Origin: Pelargonium x hortorum
Taxonomy: Eukaryota > Streptophyta > Magnoliopsida > Geraniales > Geraniaceae
Direction of reading: 5' to 3'
Assembly (NCBI GenBank): GCA_036897525.1
Contig: JAYMTJ010000035.1
Coordinates: forward strand, 1-64,000
DNA length: 64,000 nt
Below are positions 39,664-51,498 of the stretch, piece by piece. Each line of letters starts with the position of its first letter. Within the stretch, counting starts at the first letter, position 1. The position numbers were made by a program, and so were the translations under genes. The notes under the pieces were generated by a model that was not told where the DNA came from, searched no databases, and worked only from the letters and a program-made list of their open reading frames with translations.

Positions 39664-40305
39664 CTATACCCGATAGACCATCACTACAAGATTCCACTTT
39701 GACATCGCTCCTGCAACAGCAATGAGGATACCTCGATTATGAATAGAGTCTTTTGCTAACGTGAGTCCTAGGTTCTTTCTTAACCCTTTGAACCCATCCA
39801 AAGTATCAGGCAATTTCAGACTTTGGACTAGAAAATCACTTTGTCCGGGCATAAATCGAAAGCCTAATGATAAGATAGAATTTGCTGAATGAGAAGTTAA
39901 ATCCATTACAGTCTTGGGGATATCCAAAAATGGTGATTTGATTTGATCCATCAATTTTCGTGTCAACTCAGAATGATTACTACTTCTTTTAAATCTATCC
40001 ATAATTTGGCTAGTGGTTGAAAACATGTGCGCATATCACTACTACTACTACTAGTCATTTTATCATCCAAACTGAGATTTTCCATCTTTTTGGTGATATT
40101 GAAAACCTCTAAGTTACCTACATCTATCTGTATTGACAAGCTAAAGGAATAACCATAAACAGAGTTCTTTATCCTTAAGGGTTTGATGATGGCATCACAG
40201 AGAGTAGGTTATCTTTTAAAAGAGGGAAATTCTTGAATAAAATAAATGGGATCCCTTTCACCACCAAAAGTCTGACATCTTTCTTCTTCTTAGGAACCAT
40301 CATTT
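39664..40305 (-). pseudogene. Decayed reading frame of unknown origin (fossil)
   Basis: The minus strand here holds the most coding-like signal in the window. Its best-preserved part, 39,664-40,026, is the longest open frame present (120 codons). It has mixed hydrophobic and charged composition, no obvious membrane segment, and a run of act/agt triplets just upstream at about 40,032-40,051. Coding-like texture continues upstream to about 40,305, so the original gene was longer, and it is broken in about two or more places. I do not recognise the family. It could derive from a host gene, a plasmid or an old virus copy, and I treat it as a fossil. The flanking sequence gives no repeats marking its ends. 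Confidence 0.35.
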
Positions 40306-43300
40306 ATATAGAATAAGAACTCAATTCCACTATTGAAATCTCTTGCAAGTACTGTCTATAACCAACTTAAATACCTACCCTAATAAGTCAACCAAACTCA
40401 TTAGGGAACCACCTAAGCACCAACCTTAATCCTAGGTACATAAAGACCCTAACCTTAAAGTAAGTTCTGTGTACCTACTACTCAAACTCTAAGTCCACAA
40501 GCTCTTTCAACTACATCTCTAGTGGTTGTTTAAAGGTTTTTTCTCAATTGACTGAGATTGCTCTTTAGAGTTCTAGCTTTAGCAGCAATTGGTTTATTTT
40601 AGATTGGGTTCTAAGGCTGAGAAGCTGAGTAGACTTGGTTTGGACATACATTAAAATTATACCAAAAGACCGGAATCTATTGCTCTAAGTTACCGAATTT
40701 CGGGTTACCCGTAATCTGACTCTGAAGGCGTAGTCTTTTTTAAATAGAATATTGAATATCAAACTATCTTAAAGGGGGGACTACAAACAAGGTTACAAAA
40801 GCTCTACGAGGCAAAATTGAATTTAAGAAAGAAAGGGTTTTTTCGATTTTATTAGGAGATTCTCCAATCTTCCCGATAAGTATGATCCCGCACTCTCAAT
40901 TACTTTTGGTTTTAGAATAGGACAATGAAATTAGGAAGTCTTGTGGGTTCCGTTATAATTATATAAGATTTTCAATTCGAGTGGAGCAAATCTTCGTATT
41001 TCTGACGCACAAAACAAATCTAAACAAAAGGGGACACCTTGTTAGTTATCCTTTTACGTAGATCAAGATATATTTACGAATCCGCAGTCTTTCTTTAAAG
41101 AATATTTCACTTTAAACTACGCCTTGTGAGAAAGGGCAAGAAAACCCGTCAGGACTCGTTAGATAGAGGATTCCCTTTGATATTTGATACTAGTAAGTAA
41201 ATATTACTATTACTATTCTGAAACCTACGAGCTAGAAAATATCTAGACAGATTCTTCCAATACAGGCCCCGGAAATCCCATCAACAATTACGGATTTTTT
41301 ACTAAACATTTTAACTAGTGAGCCGAATACACTAGACTTCAAGAAACAAAAAGAGCAAAAGTTAGTACAGATCCTATATCTAAAAGCGCACATATTTACT
41401 GCCTACATCTAAAGTGCCTCTTGGTGATATACAAACAAGACTGAAATCTACAAGATACCCTAACTATTTCATTATTAGAAGTCTCCTTAAGTCACGCCTT
41501 TCCTTACAACAAAGATCTTTGTAAACTCTCGTTTAATATTATATACATAGTAATGAGGGGTTTGAACATATGTACTTTACTTATATCTCTTATCCGGTAC
41601 GTTATCTCGAATCCTTGAATGTAATGTAATATCCTTTTATTTTTGAGATGCTTTTCTAAGAGAACTCCTAGTGCAATAACTTTAATTAGACTAGTAAAAC
41701 CTCTGACTTTCTCTATACCATATACAAATGTCCAAATAATGCTCAACTATTGCTGGAAAGAATATTATTATAACTCTTTTTTTATAGGCTCTTATTTTGA
41801 TATTCTTTGCTTTATTAGAGCAAAAGTCCTTGGTTTCAGCTAAAAAAGAAATACAGGGTTTAACTCTGATGTCATTTATAATTTTATGGGTCTATCTATT
41901 AATTTTAGTTTATACTCCGAGGTGTAAAGAGGGCCTATTGTGCTTCCGATTAGTATTCCTTAGGCTTTTAGGTTATTCACTTTCTCATATGAGTATTCTT
42001 TGAAGTTGCAGGAACTTGCACGAATACATTAAAAACAGAGTATCCCTTTTTTTGGAGAGAGCTCTAGGTTATAAAGTTCCTCTGAGTACTATCCTGTCGT
42101 TAAAGGGGATTTAAAATGAGGGAGTTACGGGTGTAGGAAGCTTGTAAACCGTTTTTTTAGAACTTCTCCTAAAAAAATTTTTCTAGGGTTTTGTTCAACA
42201 GAGGTAATAAGAAACAGTTTTTGTTGCTTTTGCTACAGTAGGGTTATCCGTAGCTAACTTCGGGTATTATATTATCCGCAACCATAATCTAAAATGAAAA
42301 GTTTTAATAAGGATTTATAAGACCATATTTATATAGGTATAGAAATTAGGGAATTTAGGCAAGACAAGAAGAGGAAGGTAAAGGAGATACTTAAATAAAC
42401 TTAATCTGATAATAAAATGAAGAAGGAGCTCGAGGTTTTGTATAGGGAATAAAAAGCAAAGAGGCTGTTATGTAAATAAAAAAGCCTAATGCCTACGGTA
42501 GCTTGGAAAGAAGATAGATATAACGGGTTTTTAAATACTAGATTAGATTGTAAGGGAACGGGGACTCTTTAAATAGAAGAAAAACTAGATTCCGTATTTT
42601 TATTGAGAAATTATCGCCTTTATACTGAAAGTGCTCTTTATTTTATAGTTGTTTGGAATAGTAAAAGACAAAAATTGAAGTTATTATTTAGCAATTCTGC
42701 TTTATTGAATGGAGTGGGTACCCTAACAAGATAAGCCGAATGCAATCCCTTCCCCTTCTGTTTTATTCTTAGGTTAGACGAACGAAAAGAGATTTTTTTC
42801 TAGCCTCGAGCACTCAGTGGAATAAGCAATTAAGGTTGTTTATGATGAAAGTAGGTTACCTAATCTAATGTAAGCGGCTACTATACTACTCGATGTAGTA
42901 AGTGTCCTGTCATAGGGGTTTTCTTAAAAACGGGTTTTAAAACTCGGAATTAATATGAGTAAAGGAAATACCTTCCTATTCAAGGACTTTGTTATTTTTA
43001 TTTTATCTACTGAACCATTTTGCTAGACCAACACTTTATTTAATACCAAATAAATAAAGAAATCCCCAGTACTTAAAATACTAGGATCTTTTAAGATTTC
43101 ATATAATAGAGGTAAAAGGTTCTAGAGAGGTGTATCCCTTTAGTCTGCATAAGGTCTACAATGCCCCTTTTAATTATGAATATATGTGTATACCCGAATC
43201 TTAAGAGATAGGTATTTGAATAAAGTACCCAACTAGTAAAGAAATACGTATATAATCTACACACACACAACCTCCCCTAACTCTATCAAAAAAGACCCTG

Positions 43301-45239
43301 TATTCGATATTTAACTGCTCGTACTCGGGTCCCTAATTGTGAATTAAATAACAAGAATTCTATATCTCTAAACTAAGTGTTGAAATTTTCGGTAGAAGTT
43401 TCTTTTTTTTATTAAATCCAGTTGAAATTCATAATCCTTTCTTTACTTTAGTTTATCCTTTTTTTTGTATAGGAACCCCTTAGAATTCTCATCTGCAAGA
43501 CTTGAAATTTTTCGGCCTTCGGGGTTAATAAAAAGGGTTCCCAGAATGTAAAGATTTCAGACAAGTTAAGTTTCTCTATACTATATAGTCCAGATAATAA
43601 TATAAGTGGTAACTCCGCGCTTAGGTTCCGGTACTAAGTAACTGGTTTTGGACTATTTGCATAAGCTGTAAATCTGAGGAAGCAGGTAAGTAAGCCTTGT
43701 TATAAGAAAAGGCTAAATCGATACTAGAGAATAAAAAAGATTGAATTTACGCCTATATTTACTACTTTTCAGGCAAGTCTATACATATGGAAACAGCTTC
43801 TAATTTATGTCTCTTACTAGGGAATGCCATGAAACCTTATACTCAGTAATTAGATTCAGAACCCCCTTTGAAAGCAAGTCCGCTTGGGCAGCTTATTCAT
43901 TTTTAAACGAGGGATTCCTACTTCATGGGGCTCTCCTTGAAAGGTACTCCCTTTTCTGAAGTATTTACTGGAAATGTAAAATAGAGTTAAAAGTCTTTGT
44001 TTGCGTTCCCTCTTTTTCATCGAGTCTGAGGTAAGCATAGAATTGGTTTTATTAAAAGAGGATAGGTCTGGTTAGTTTTCCTTATTTTCAGGATCTAGTT
44101 TTTCTGTTACGGGGCTAAAGAAAGGAATTTCATTAATGAAAGTTAAAGTCTGTTAGTCCAATGTTTTCTTTTCTAGTCAAATACAGAGGTACTCTTATGG
44201 GGGAGCTACTGATTTAGTGTTTACAAGAGTCACAAACATTTTTTCTTTTAGGTATTCCGAATTTTACAAATTGCAATGATGTTGTGCAGTATCATAAAGT
44301 CAAGTTGAACCCTTTTTCTTTTTGCTGGTTATATAATGTACGTTAGGATATTCTTTACAATTCTGTTTAGTTTAATTAAAATTAAGGTCCTAAGCTAAGA
44401 ACAGGGATTCTTATCAAACATAGGAAAGGTTGACTCTAGGTCTCCAGTGTATCCCATAAGCTTAACTCTTGTTACAAGGTATAGAATACTTGCGACGGGG
44501 CTTTCTAGGCATTCTGGACATAAAATAAACCTTGGGTATTGTTTGGTTTCATCTGGATTAGTGAATTCTTTAAGTTTATTGAAAGTATTTGCTGAATGAG
44601 GTATATAGAGTACCCTTCGATTTCTGGGGAATCCGGTCATAGCTATAAGAAAAGGGGTTTGCCAGTTTCCATTTTAAAGCTAATCTAATAATGTAAGGGA
44701 AATCTCTCTCATGAACTGAACAGCTTTTTCTTCAGGGAGGCTGCATTCCTTCTTGATGTTATGCTTGCTTTAGCGGAATAGGCATTAAGGAATTAGAAAA
44801 AAAACTATGTAAGGACAGTAAATCCAACATACATTATTATGAGTTAAATATACAATTACAAGGTATCCTAACTAGCAAAGTAAGAATTTATATAAACTTT
44901 GGCAGGATTCTATTTCTTTTTTTATTCCTTATCCTTTAGTTTTAGAAGTCTTTTTTACAAAAGATAGGATTTTATCTTTATTTATATATACCCAGGATTG
45001 TCGGGTTTTCAAGTCTTATAAAGCCGTAATTAAGGAGGTTTCATTGCTGCTTTTATGGTATCTTTTATCGTATCCCTTTTGAGAGTTCTGATGAAGGGGA
45101 ATTCCTATATTCCTATGTAGCTTTTAGGATCCCATCGATAAAGCTAACAGTTTTCGGTTTTCCTGTTTATTTTAAGGTAAGGAGTTTTTCTAGCAAATGA
45201 AAGCTTGTTTTTCCTGTTGTTGGTCTTAGAGTGTAAGGT
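40306..45239. other. Non-coding desert
   Basis: I see no gene. Overlapping open frames of 60-81 codons at 41,504-42,003, 43,856-44,038 and 44,395-44,640 have no domain. A short acacacac run sits near 43,259-43,268. I see no other structure. Confidence 0.55.
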
Positions 45240-45372
45240 GGTCCATCTATAACTAATTGCCTTAACCTCCTAAAGAGTTCTCTTTACTCGGTAAGATGGA
45301 TTCCTTCTGTACTGTATAAGGTTTTCATCCTCTTTATCGATAAGCTACAGAGAGGAATATCCCTTAAGTAAT
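45240..45372 (-). repeat. Dispersed repeat family A, inverted copy
   Basis: Read on the minus strand, 45,329-45,366 gives cttaagggatattcctc then tctgtagcttatcgataaagagg. This matches 30,360-30,407 apart from a few substitutions and a 5-bp gap. Farther along the same strand comes aggaggttaaggca, as in the 34,830 copy. It shows that the family spread to both strands. Confidence 0.55.
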
Positions 45373-45469
45373 ACGTGCTATCTAAGACTAAAGTCTATAA
45401 TAATGAATTCTATCTAAGAAGAGTATAATACTAATTAATAGAACAAGCTTAAATAAAGAACCAAAGCTC

Positions 45470-45507
45470 CTATCCTATTAAGTATAACCTATCTTATTAA
45501 GTATAAG
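45470..45507 (+). repeat. 19-bp tandem duplication
   Basis: Two adjacent 19-bp units, ctatcctattaagtataac and ctatcttattaagtataag, differ at two positions. The local duplication looks fairly recent by comparison with the dispersed families. Confidence 0.75.
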
Positions 45508-45849
45508 TAGTCACTAACTCGTGTAAGTCTCTTCTGCCAATTCTGGTTTAAGGTCCTAAGGGTATAGTTCTAAAACAGAGTTCACGTGTCAAATTAGGTT
45601 ATTAAAGTACAGGAAATCCTATGTTTTCTGAGTAAACACCTTGGCTGCTTAACAAGTAAATGACATTCTAGTAAGTCAAGTTTATGGGCTTTCAATTCCA
45701 GATAGTCTGGTAAACTTATTAATTTCCAGAACCAGATACTTATTGATCCTCTTAACTTCTATTCTGGAGAATGTGTATTAGTATTCCATAACGTGTTAAC
45801 TTGAGTTTATGATAGATACAATATAGCTTATGAGCTATTCCTGGTATTG
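45508..45849. other. Transition non-coding sequence
   Basis: Nothing is recognised here. Composition shifts gradually from the AT-rich desert to the block that follows. Confidence 0.4.
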
Positions 45850-47870
45850 GTAATTTGTTCTAATCGAAACAAGGCATATCTTGATTGATGAAGGATTCCG
45901 ATCTAAGCTGATAGCAGGTACAGGATAACAGAAACCAGATTATCTCTCATGTTATAGCCAGCTGGCGAAGCACTTATAGAATTTCCTGTTATAGTTAGTG
46001 GAATTGAAGGAAGATAACACAGAAAAAATCCTTACTTTGTTTGGCAGTGTAAGCAGTTGAAGAACGTAAATCTCGGATTTCATACCTTTAAAGCTAGTAA
46101 CCAGTTAATGAAAGCAAGTCAAAGCTATCCCAGTCCAAAGAAAGCTCTGTCTTTATAGAATACAAAACTACTTCCTAGCGAAGAAACAGAATCCCTTTTC
46201 TAAAGCAAGTTCTAACAGAGCCTCTGCTATCCTTCTCTACTGTCTCTTGCTTACACTTTCTAGGCTAGCATGTCCTTTAGCTGTAACGGATACCTTCTTC
46301 CTTCGATTCCTAACCATCCTATAGTTCACCTTCGACAGAGCTTGCTTTGGACAGTCTTCCCTTCAACTCAACAGCTTGCGCTAAAGCAAGCCTTCAACAA
46401 CTAGATGGATTAGCTGCACTTGAAAGCATTCCTGCTAATAAATTAGCCTTCTCTTGCTCGACTTAGGAATTAATACACCTACGGTTGATACACTAACCTA
46501 ATTGAAGAAGATTGCTTGGTTAGCATTCTACAGCTTGACCGGCTTCCACTGCTGACAGAGATTAGAGATTGCCTTCAACAGCTAAGATAGAGAGACTGCT
46601 AAGGAATGATTGATTGGCCATCTCTTCCTCCTTCTCCTGCTAACTATCATCCTAATATTGAGTACACTGTTCTTCATAGCAGCTTTCAACTCTTAGGCCT
46701 ACTTAACTTCCCTACTTTCATCCTCTTTCACTGTCTGATTGGTAACACCTTTTCCGAATACCTTCTTAAACTCCTTTCTATCAGCTTAAGCGGATTCCTT
46801 ATGACTTTACATCATTAGGAAGTAATAAACTTCACTTTCTGTTAATCTTATTAGATCTTCCTAAGACTTAATACACTGACTTCCCTCCTTTTCTAGCCTT
46901 CCTTCAACTCCTAGCAGTCGATATCGGTCTAGCTAAAGCTAGCCTTCATTAGCTCTTTACCTTTATCGGTATCTACTCTCAATGCAACACTGGTTTCACT
47001 TTCCTCTTTAACTCAACCGGAACATGGGCATACAACACTTCAGCAAGCTAGCTATCTTTAACATTAAGAATAATACACTCCCTTCGGTACACTTATTATC
47101 TACTCCTAAGACTCTCTTTAACTAGCTTGACAGTCTCTTTCTTGCACGCTAGTATTTCAATCAATAGCCTGCTTAAGATCAACACTATCAATACAGGTTA
47201 GAAGATTTCCAATACTCCTAACCTTTCTAGTTAACCATTCTTCGACATCCATTGTTCGCTGTTACTGTACTTCTTATTTCACTAGCTTAGGACCCAAACC
47301 AACTACAAATCCTCTGGTTCTAATTCCTCCAATCATAAGAACACACATGAAGAACACCGTCCGCGGCTATATAATGTCCTCTCTTAGACTGTCTTACCAT
47401 TACCTTCTATCGACCGACAGCTTCCTAACAATTGAATGCAACACTCGCTATTGACGATCGCAAGGAACTTCATAACAGCTCTATCGGAACAGTACTCTCC
47501 TTAGCAGCAATCCTCCGAGCCTGCTTCCCCATCAACTTACCTTCCTTGCTAGCATTCAAGCAATAGCTAACTACTGAATACACCTTCACTTGCTATCGAG
47601 CTAATACCATCTCTTAGACTTCACCGTCGACATAGACCTTCAAGCTAAAGCTTTCCATCATTAGCTGCTAGGAATTGCTACACCGTCAATGTCATTAGAA
47701 CAAGGAATAGAATTTCCTTCCTTTTACAGTCTCCAGTTGAGAGTACATACCCTTTTCCTATTGAGAGAGAGTCTATTCCCTTACTTAGACTGCTTAGATC
47801 GGAATCATTCTATCAGCACCACTTGAGTTGAGAGTCTAAATAAAGCAAGGAAAATTCAGTAGCAAGGAGA
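45850..47870. other. C-rich, homopolymer-poor block
   Basis: The plus strand is rich in ct, cttc, agct and caac words, with few long A/T runs, for example repeated agcttgc, gctagcc, ccttcaac and agcttgac. It contains repeat D copy 2 and the word cttagatcggaatc shared with the 28.2 kb block. A 70-codon frame at 46,606-46,818 is Leu/Ser/Pro-rich, as the composition dictates, and has no recognised domain. I infer a tract of different origin from the desert, now non-coding. Confidence 0.4.
47677..47709 (+). repeat. Dispersed repeat D, copy 2
   Basis: The 18-mer gctacaccgtcaatgtca (47,677-47,694) is followed by aacaaggaata, as at 27,719-27,750. Same orientation. Confidence 0.65.
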
Positions 47871-49400
47871 GGAACGAGCTCTTTCATCATAACCTGAATT
47901 GATTGATGGTAAGAACCAGAATCTGGATAATGCTAGGAAAAGAAAGACGTAGTAAAGGTACCGGAACGTGGATACTAAGCAAATCTGGGGCAAAGCAAGG
48001 TTTAGGTGTTTCGGTTGTAAAGGTATGAGCTCTTAAGCTGAACACTAGAATCCTAATAAAGGTAGTGGGACTCTAACAGAAACCTGAGACTCTATGTTGA
48101 ACTCCTTGACTTCTCTTCTGAACTGAAACCTAACTCTGGCCCGTTTCTCTTCAGGGAACTTTCTTTCATTCCCTAAGATACTGATCTCTATTAAGGATAA
48201 AGTAACATCGCGATAATACTTTTCTGAAATCCGAACTCTCTGGACACTTTCATAATTCATAACTCTAGTCTTTCTATGGTTCATAATGGTGACAAAGGAC
48301 AGACTCAAACTTCTATCCTGTATCTCTGAACTTCTATCTGAACTAGACTCCCTCACCTTAAGCCAGCTTCACTTCAAATTGACATTACCTTTACATCTAT
48401 CCTGAACTAGACTCCTGAACTCCTATATGCTACTGAGAAACTTCTTAACACAGCTAAAGAAACCTTCTATACTCTCAAATTCCTCACTGCTAAACTCCCT
48501 AAACTCCTTAACTAAAGATCACACGAACTCAGGACACATATCTTTGAACTGGAACTGGATGGCAAGCTAGATAAGAATCCAAATAAAGCAAGTGAATCAA
48601 GGTTCGTTAGAATCATAATTAGGAAGTACTTAACCTGAACGTGGAAACTAAGAACACAAAGGCTTGAACATCAGACTAGGTGTCAGAATCGGAGTAGACA
48701 AATTAGTGATACAAGCTAACTAGGGATGAAACCGGAATCCAATAAAGCAAGGAAAGGTTTATATGTTTCAGTAGGAACTAAGCTGACATCAGAACCTGAA
48801 TGGACAAACAAGAAACTTCTATACTCTAACAATTGTTAACTAGACTTAACGCTAAAGAAACCTGAGAGTAACATCTTTACCTTTCTAAAATAAAAGAAAC
48901 CTTCTGAACTCTAGACTATAGACTCTAATAGAGAAAGATTGCCTCTCGAATTAGAACCTGCGTACATTACCTGAATTCCTGGTTGATGTAACCATATCAA
49001 TGTTATAACTAAACTAAACTCTCCAAGCCATTTAGTAGATGAGAGAAAAGATATAACTATAACTATTTAATTCTTTAACAAAGGAACTCAAAGAACAACT
49101 GACAATAGATATTCGTGAGGATCCTAATAAATAACAAGGTCAAACTAAGTAATCAATCTATGGTCTAATACATAAGGAACCAGAACATGCTCCAATAGTT
49201 AGCGAAACAAATGGTAAAGAGCCCGAGCTAGCTCAAACTCCAACGGGTCATGATCCGCCAACCTGTAATGTGTATGTGTATCTTACTGGTCAATATCCTT
49301 CAATAACAAGGATGGTACTTGAGCTCATAAAACATCCTAACATCTAAGAACTCAATATCTTAACTCATTGTTCTAACCAATCCACCCAATCCTAAGGAAC
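47871..49400. other. Block with recurrent CTGAACT-type words, non-coding
   Basis: Variants of ctgaact, gaactcc and agactcc recur densely, especially at 48,060-48,550. The 14-mer ctgaactagactcc occurs at 48,338-48,351 and again at 48,402-48,415. A 103-codon minus-strand frame at 48,045-48,356 falls in this simple-sequence texture and encodes an Arg/Ser/Glu-rich peptide with no recognised domain. I treat it as a by-product. Confidence 0.35.
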
Positions 49401-50164
49401 CGAACTCTAAAATCCTTTGCTGTGACAATTTACTACTTTCGAAATTCTCTAGCTCTTAGAAAGCTCCTTTCAGTAAATACTTTCAAAAGGCTAAGGTAAG
49501 GATAGGATACCCATTATCGAGTACAGACTTTAGGTACTAAGTCAAGTTTTTTTATGCTCTTTTTATAGTGATAGTGATAGTGGTAAAAAAAACAGAGTAT
49601 CAGCTAGCAAAATTTTATACAATAAGTAGGAGTTCTCCTTTATGTTATTTTACGAGTACTTCGTGTAGTGCGTATTTATAAAAAAAATGACTTTTCTATA
49701 ACTTTTTTTTGTGATGAAATTAAACAAGATATTTTCGGATTCAGTACTTCAAAACCTAAAATGAAAATAAGGTCCTGATTGAATAAGGAAATTATCACAC
49801 TTCCCCCTTGAGAATACTTGGTAACTTATTAAACGGGATCCGGAAGGTTTACCTTTAGGGTCTTTTTCGTAAACACACACATTACTTCACTTCAGTTACT
49901 TTATTCCCTAACATCTTTCTTACTGAAACCTGAGAACAAACAGAGAAGAGACACTCCTTTCATATTTTGTTTTTATAGGACTCCCCTCTTTATAGCATTC
50001 CGTACTTCTAAATTCCTGTCTAGTTAAATTGAATCCGTTAGAAGAAAAAAGAGGAAAACTAAGGATAGCAAATAAATACGGAATAAAACCCATTTTATAG
50101 AAATTCTTTTTAGATCCTTAAAATCCAGACTCTTAGGATTAACTCTTGACTTTGAAAATCTGTA
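49401..50164. other. Non-coding stretch
   Basis: The AT-rich texture with homopolymers returns here. It contains the hexamer tandem atagtg x3 at 49,565-49,582. I see no gene. Confidence 0.55.
49565..49582. repeat. Hexamer tandem repeat (atagtg)x3
   Basis: Three perfect head-to-tail copies of atagtg, followed by a degenerate fourth unit (gtaaaa). Confidence 0.8.
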
Positions 50165-50246
50165 CCTATCTGCTTTTGACTTCTTTGACTTGCTTCTTGA
50201 CTAAACTTCAGGACTTGTTTGGTTTGTTTGTTTGTGAGTCTTTGCT
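50165..50246 (+). repeat. Dispersed repeat E, copy 2
   Basis: The 22-bp anchor at 50,165-50,186 and the anchor gagtctttgct at 50,236-50,246 match 31,355-31,404. The extra bases between the anchors include a gttt run (about 50,221-50,234), which explains part of the length difference. Confidence 0.6.
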
Positions 50247-50548
50247 GCTAGACTTTGATGAGCTATACCATACCTATTATTGAAGGAAGAAATAGACTTA
50301 CAGTTTCCATACAATATGGATATACCTATAGCGACTTAACTACTATCTCCCATTAGCTATTACAGGAAAGGGACTATTAGCTTAGCTCTATCTCGTTCGT
50401 CTAGCTACTCTTGTTGTACTGGCTATGGCTCCTACAACAGGCTGGTTAGGCAAGGCCCTATGGCTCATGCTTTGTCTAGTGTGCTTGCTAGGGCTTTTTG
50501 CTACCGGGTCTAAAACTTATTTCGAAACTACGAATTTTTGGGACTTTC

Positions 50549-50850
50549 TTATTCCACTTTATATAATATGTTACTTTTTTAGGACTAGCAATTGAGTAGA
50601 CTTTTATTTCTCCTATCGGAACTCGGCCACCTATAAGAGATAGAAAAACCCTTCCAAATAAAAAAAAGCTAATTTCACCAAGACAAGCTTGCCTGTACGA
50701 ATACGAAACCTTTAATTTGACGAGAGTTTGTTGGCTAGTGCTCTTTTCTATACTTTGTTCTTGGAATTGCAATTATGACTATCCCAGAATTTACGGAATC
50801 CACAGGAAAACACTTGGCTAGCACTTTCTCTTTTTTTGGAATCATTACAG
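50549..50850 (+). repeat. Dispersed repeat B, copy 2
   Basis: The 25-bp core (50,549-50,573) is identical to 10,285-10,309. The second anchor, cttggctagcactttctc plus a T tract, lies at 50,813 onward. A 94-codon minus-strand open frame (50,488-50,772) overlaps it without a recognised domain. Confidence 0.6.
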
Positions 50851-51457
50851 TATTGAGACAGCTTAAATAGTACATAAAATTCCCAAGGCATAGGAAATAA
50901 AAGGCTGGCTACCTTATTTGGGGGCAGATATAGTAAACTTACTCTTCCTATTTCTTATCCGATTCTAGTCAGTATTCAGTGTCTTTCTTTGATTGTAGGT
51001 TTAGTCATAAAATAAATAGAAATATATATACCCTCTTTTTTTTTTTAATTATAATCTTTAATTTAATAGCAGATAAGGAAAGCTTAAGAGCATAGGCTTT
51101 CGTAAGCGAGGTCGGTAAAGGAATACAGAATACAGTTCGTTTCAATATAAAACTAAAAGAAAGAAACTTGGGAGCTCCTAATTTAATTACAGAGAAAGTA
51201 AAAAGGGTTTTAAACCTGAGCATTAAAGAATAGAGCAGTAGTACGGGAAAAGGTATTTAATTGAGAAGAAATAAACTTGAAGTATCCGGTCCCTCTAATC
51301 TGGAAATTGAAATATAGAATACGCACAAGGGTAGAATTAGGGGTTTTCTTAACTTTACCCGGGGTAGCCTAAAATGAAGTAGTTTGCGTTCTTATTCCTC
51401 AAAAGTCAGCTATCGGTTAGAATGTGACAAGGAATTCTTTTTTATAGCTTAGGCGGG

Positions 51458-51498
51458 TTACCTACCTTTTAGGGTTTACCTACCTTTTATTTTAGGGT
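51458..51498 (+). repeat. Imperfect tandem duplication of ttacctacctttt
   Basis: The word ttacctaccttttagggt is immediately followed by ttacctaccttttattttagggt, the second unit being a few bases longer. This is a local duplication. Confidence 0.7.

Noticed and set aside
48045-48356. 103-codon minus-strand frame as a gene
   Set aside because: It lies inside cryptic simple sequence, its composition follows the repeats, and no family signature is visible.
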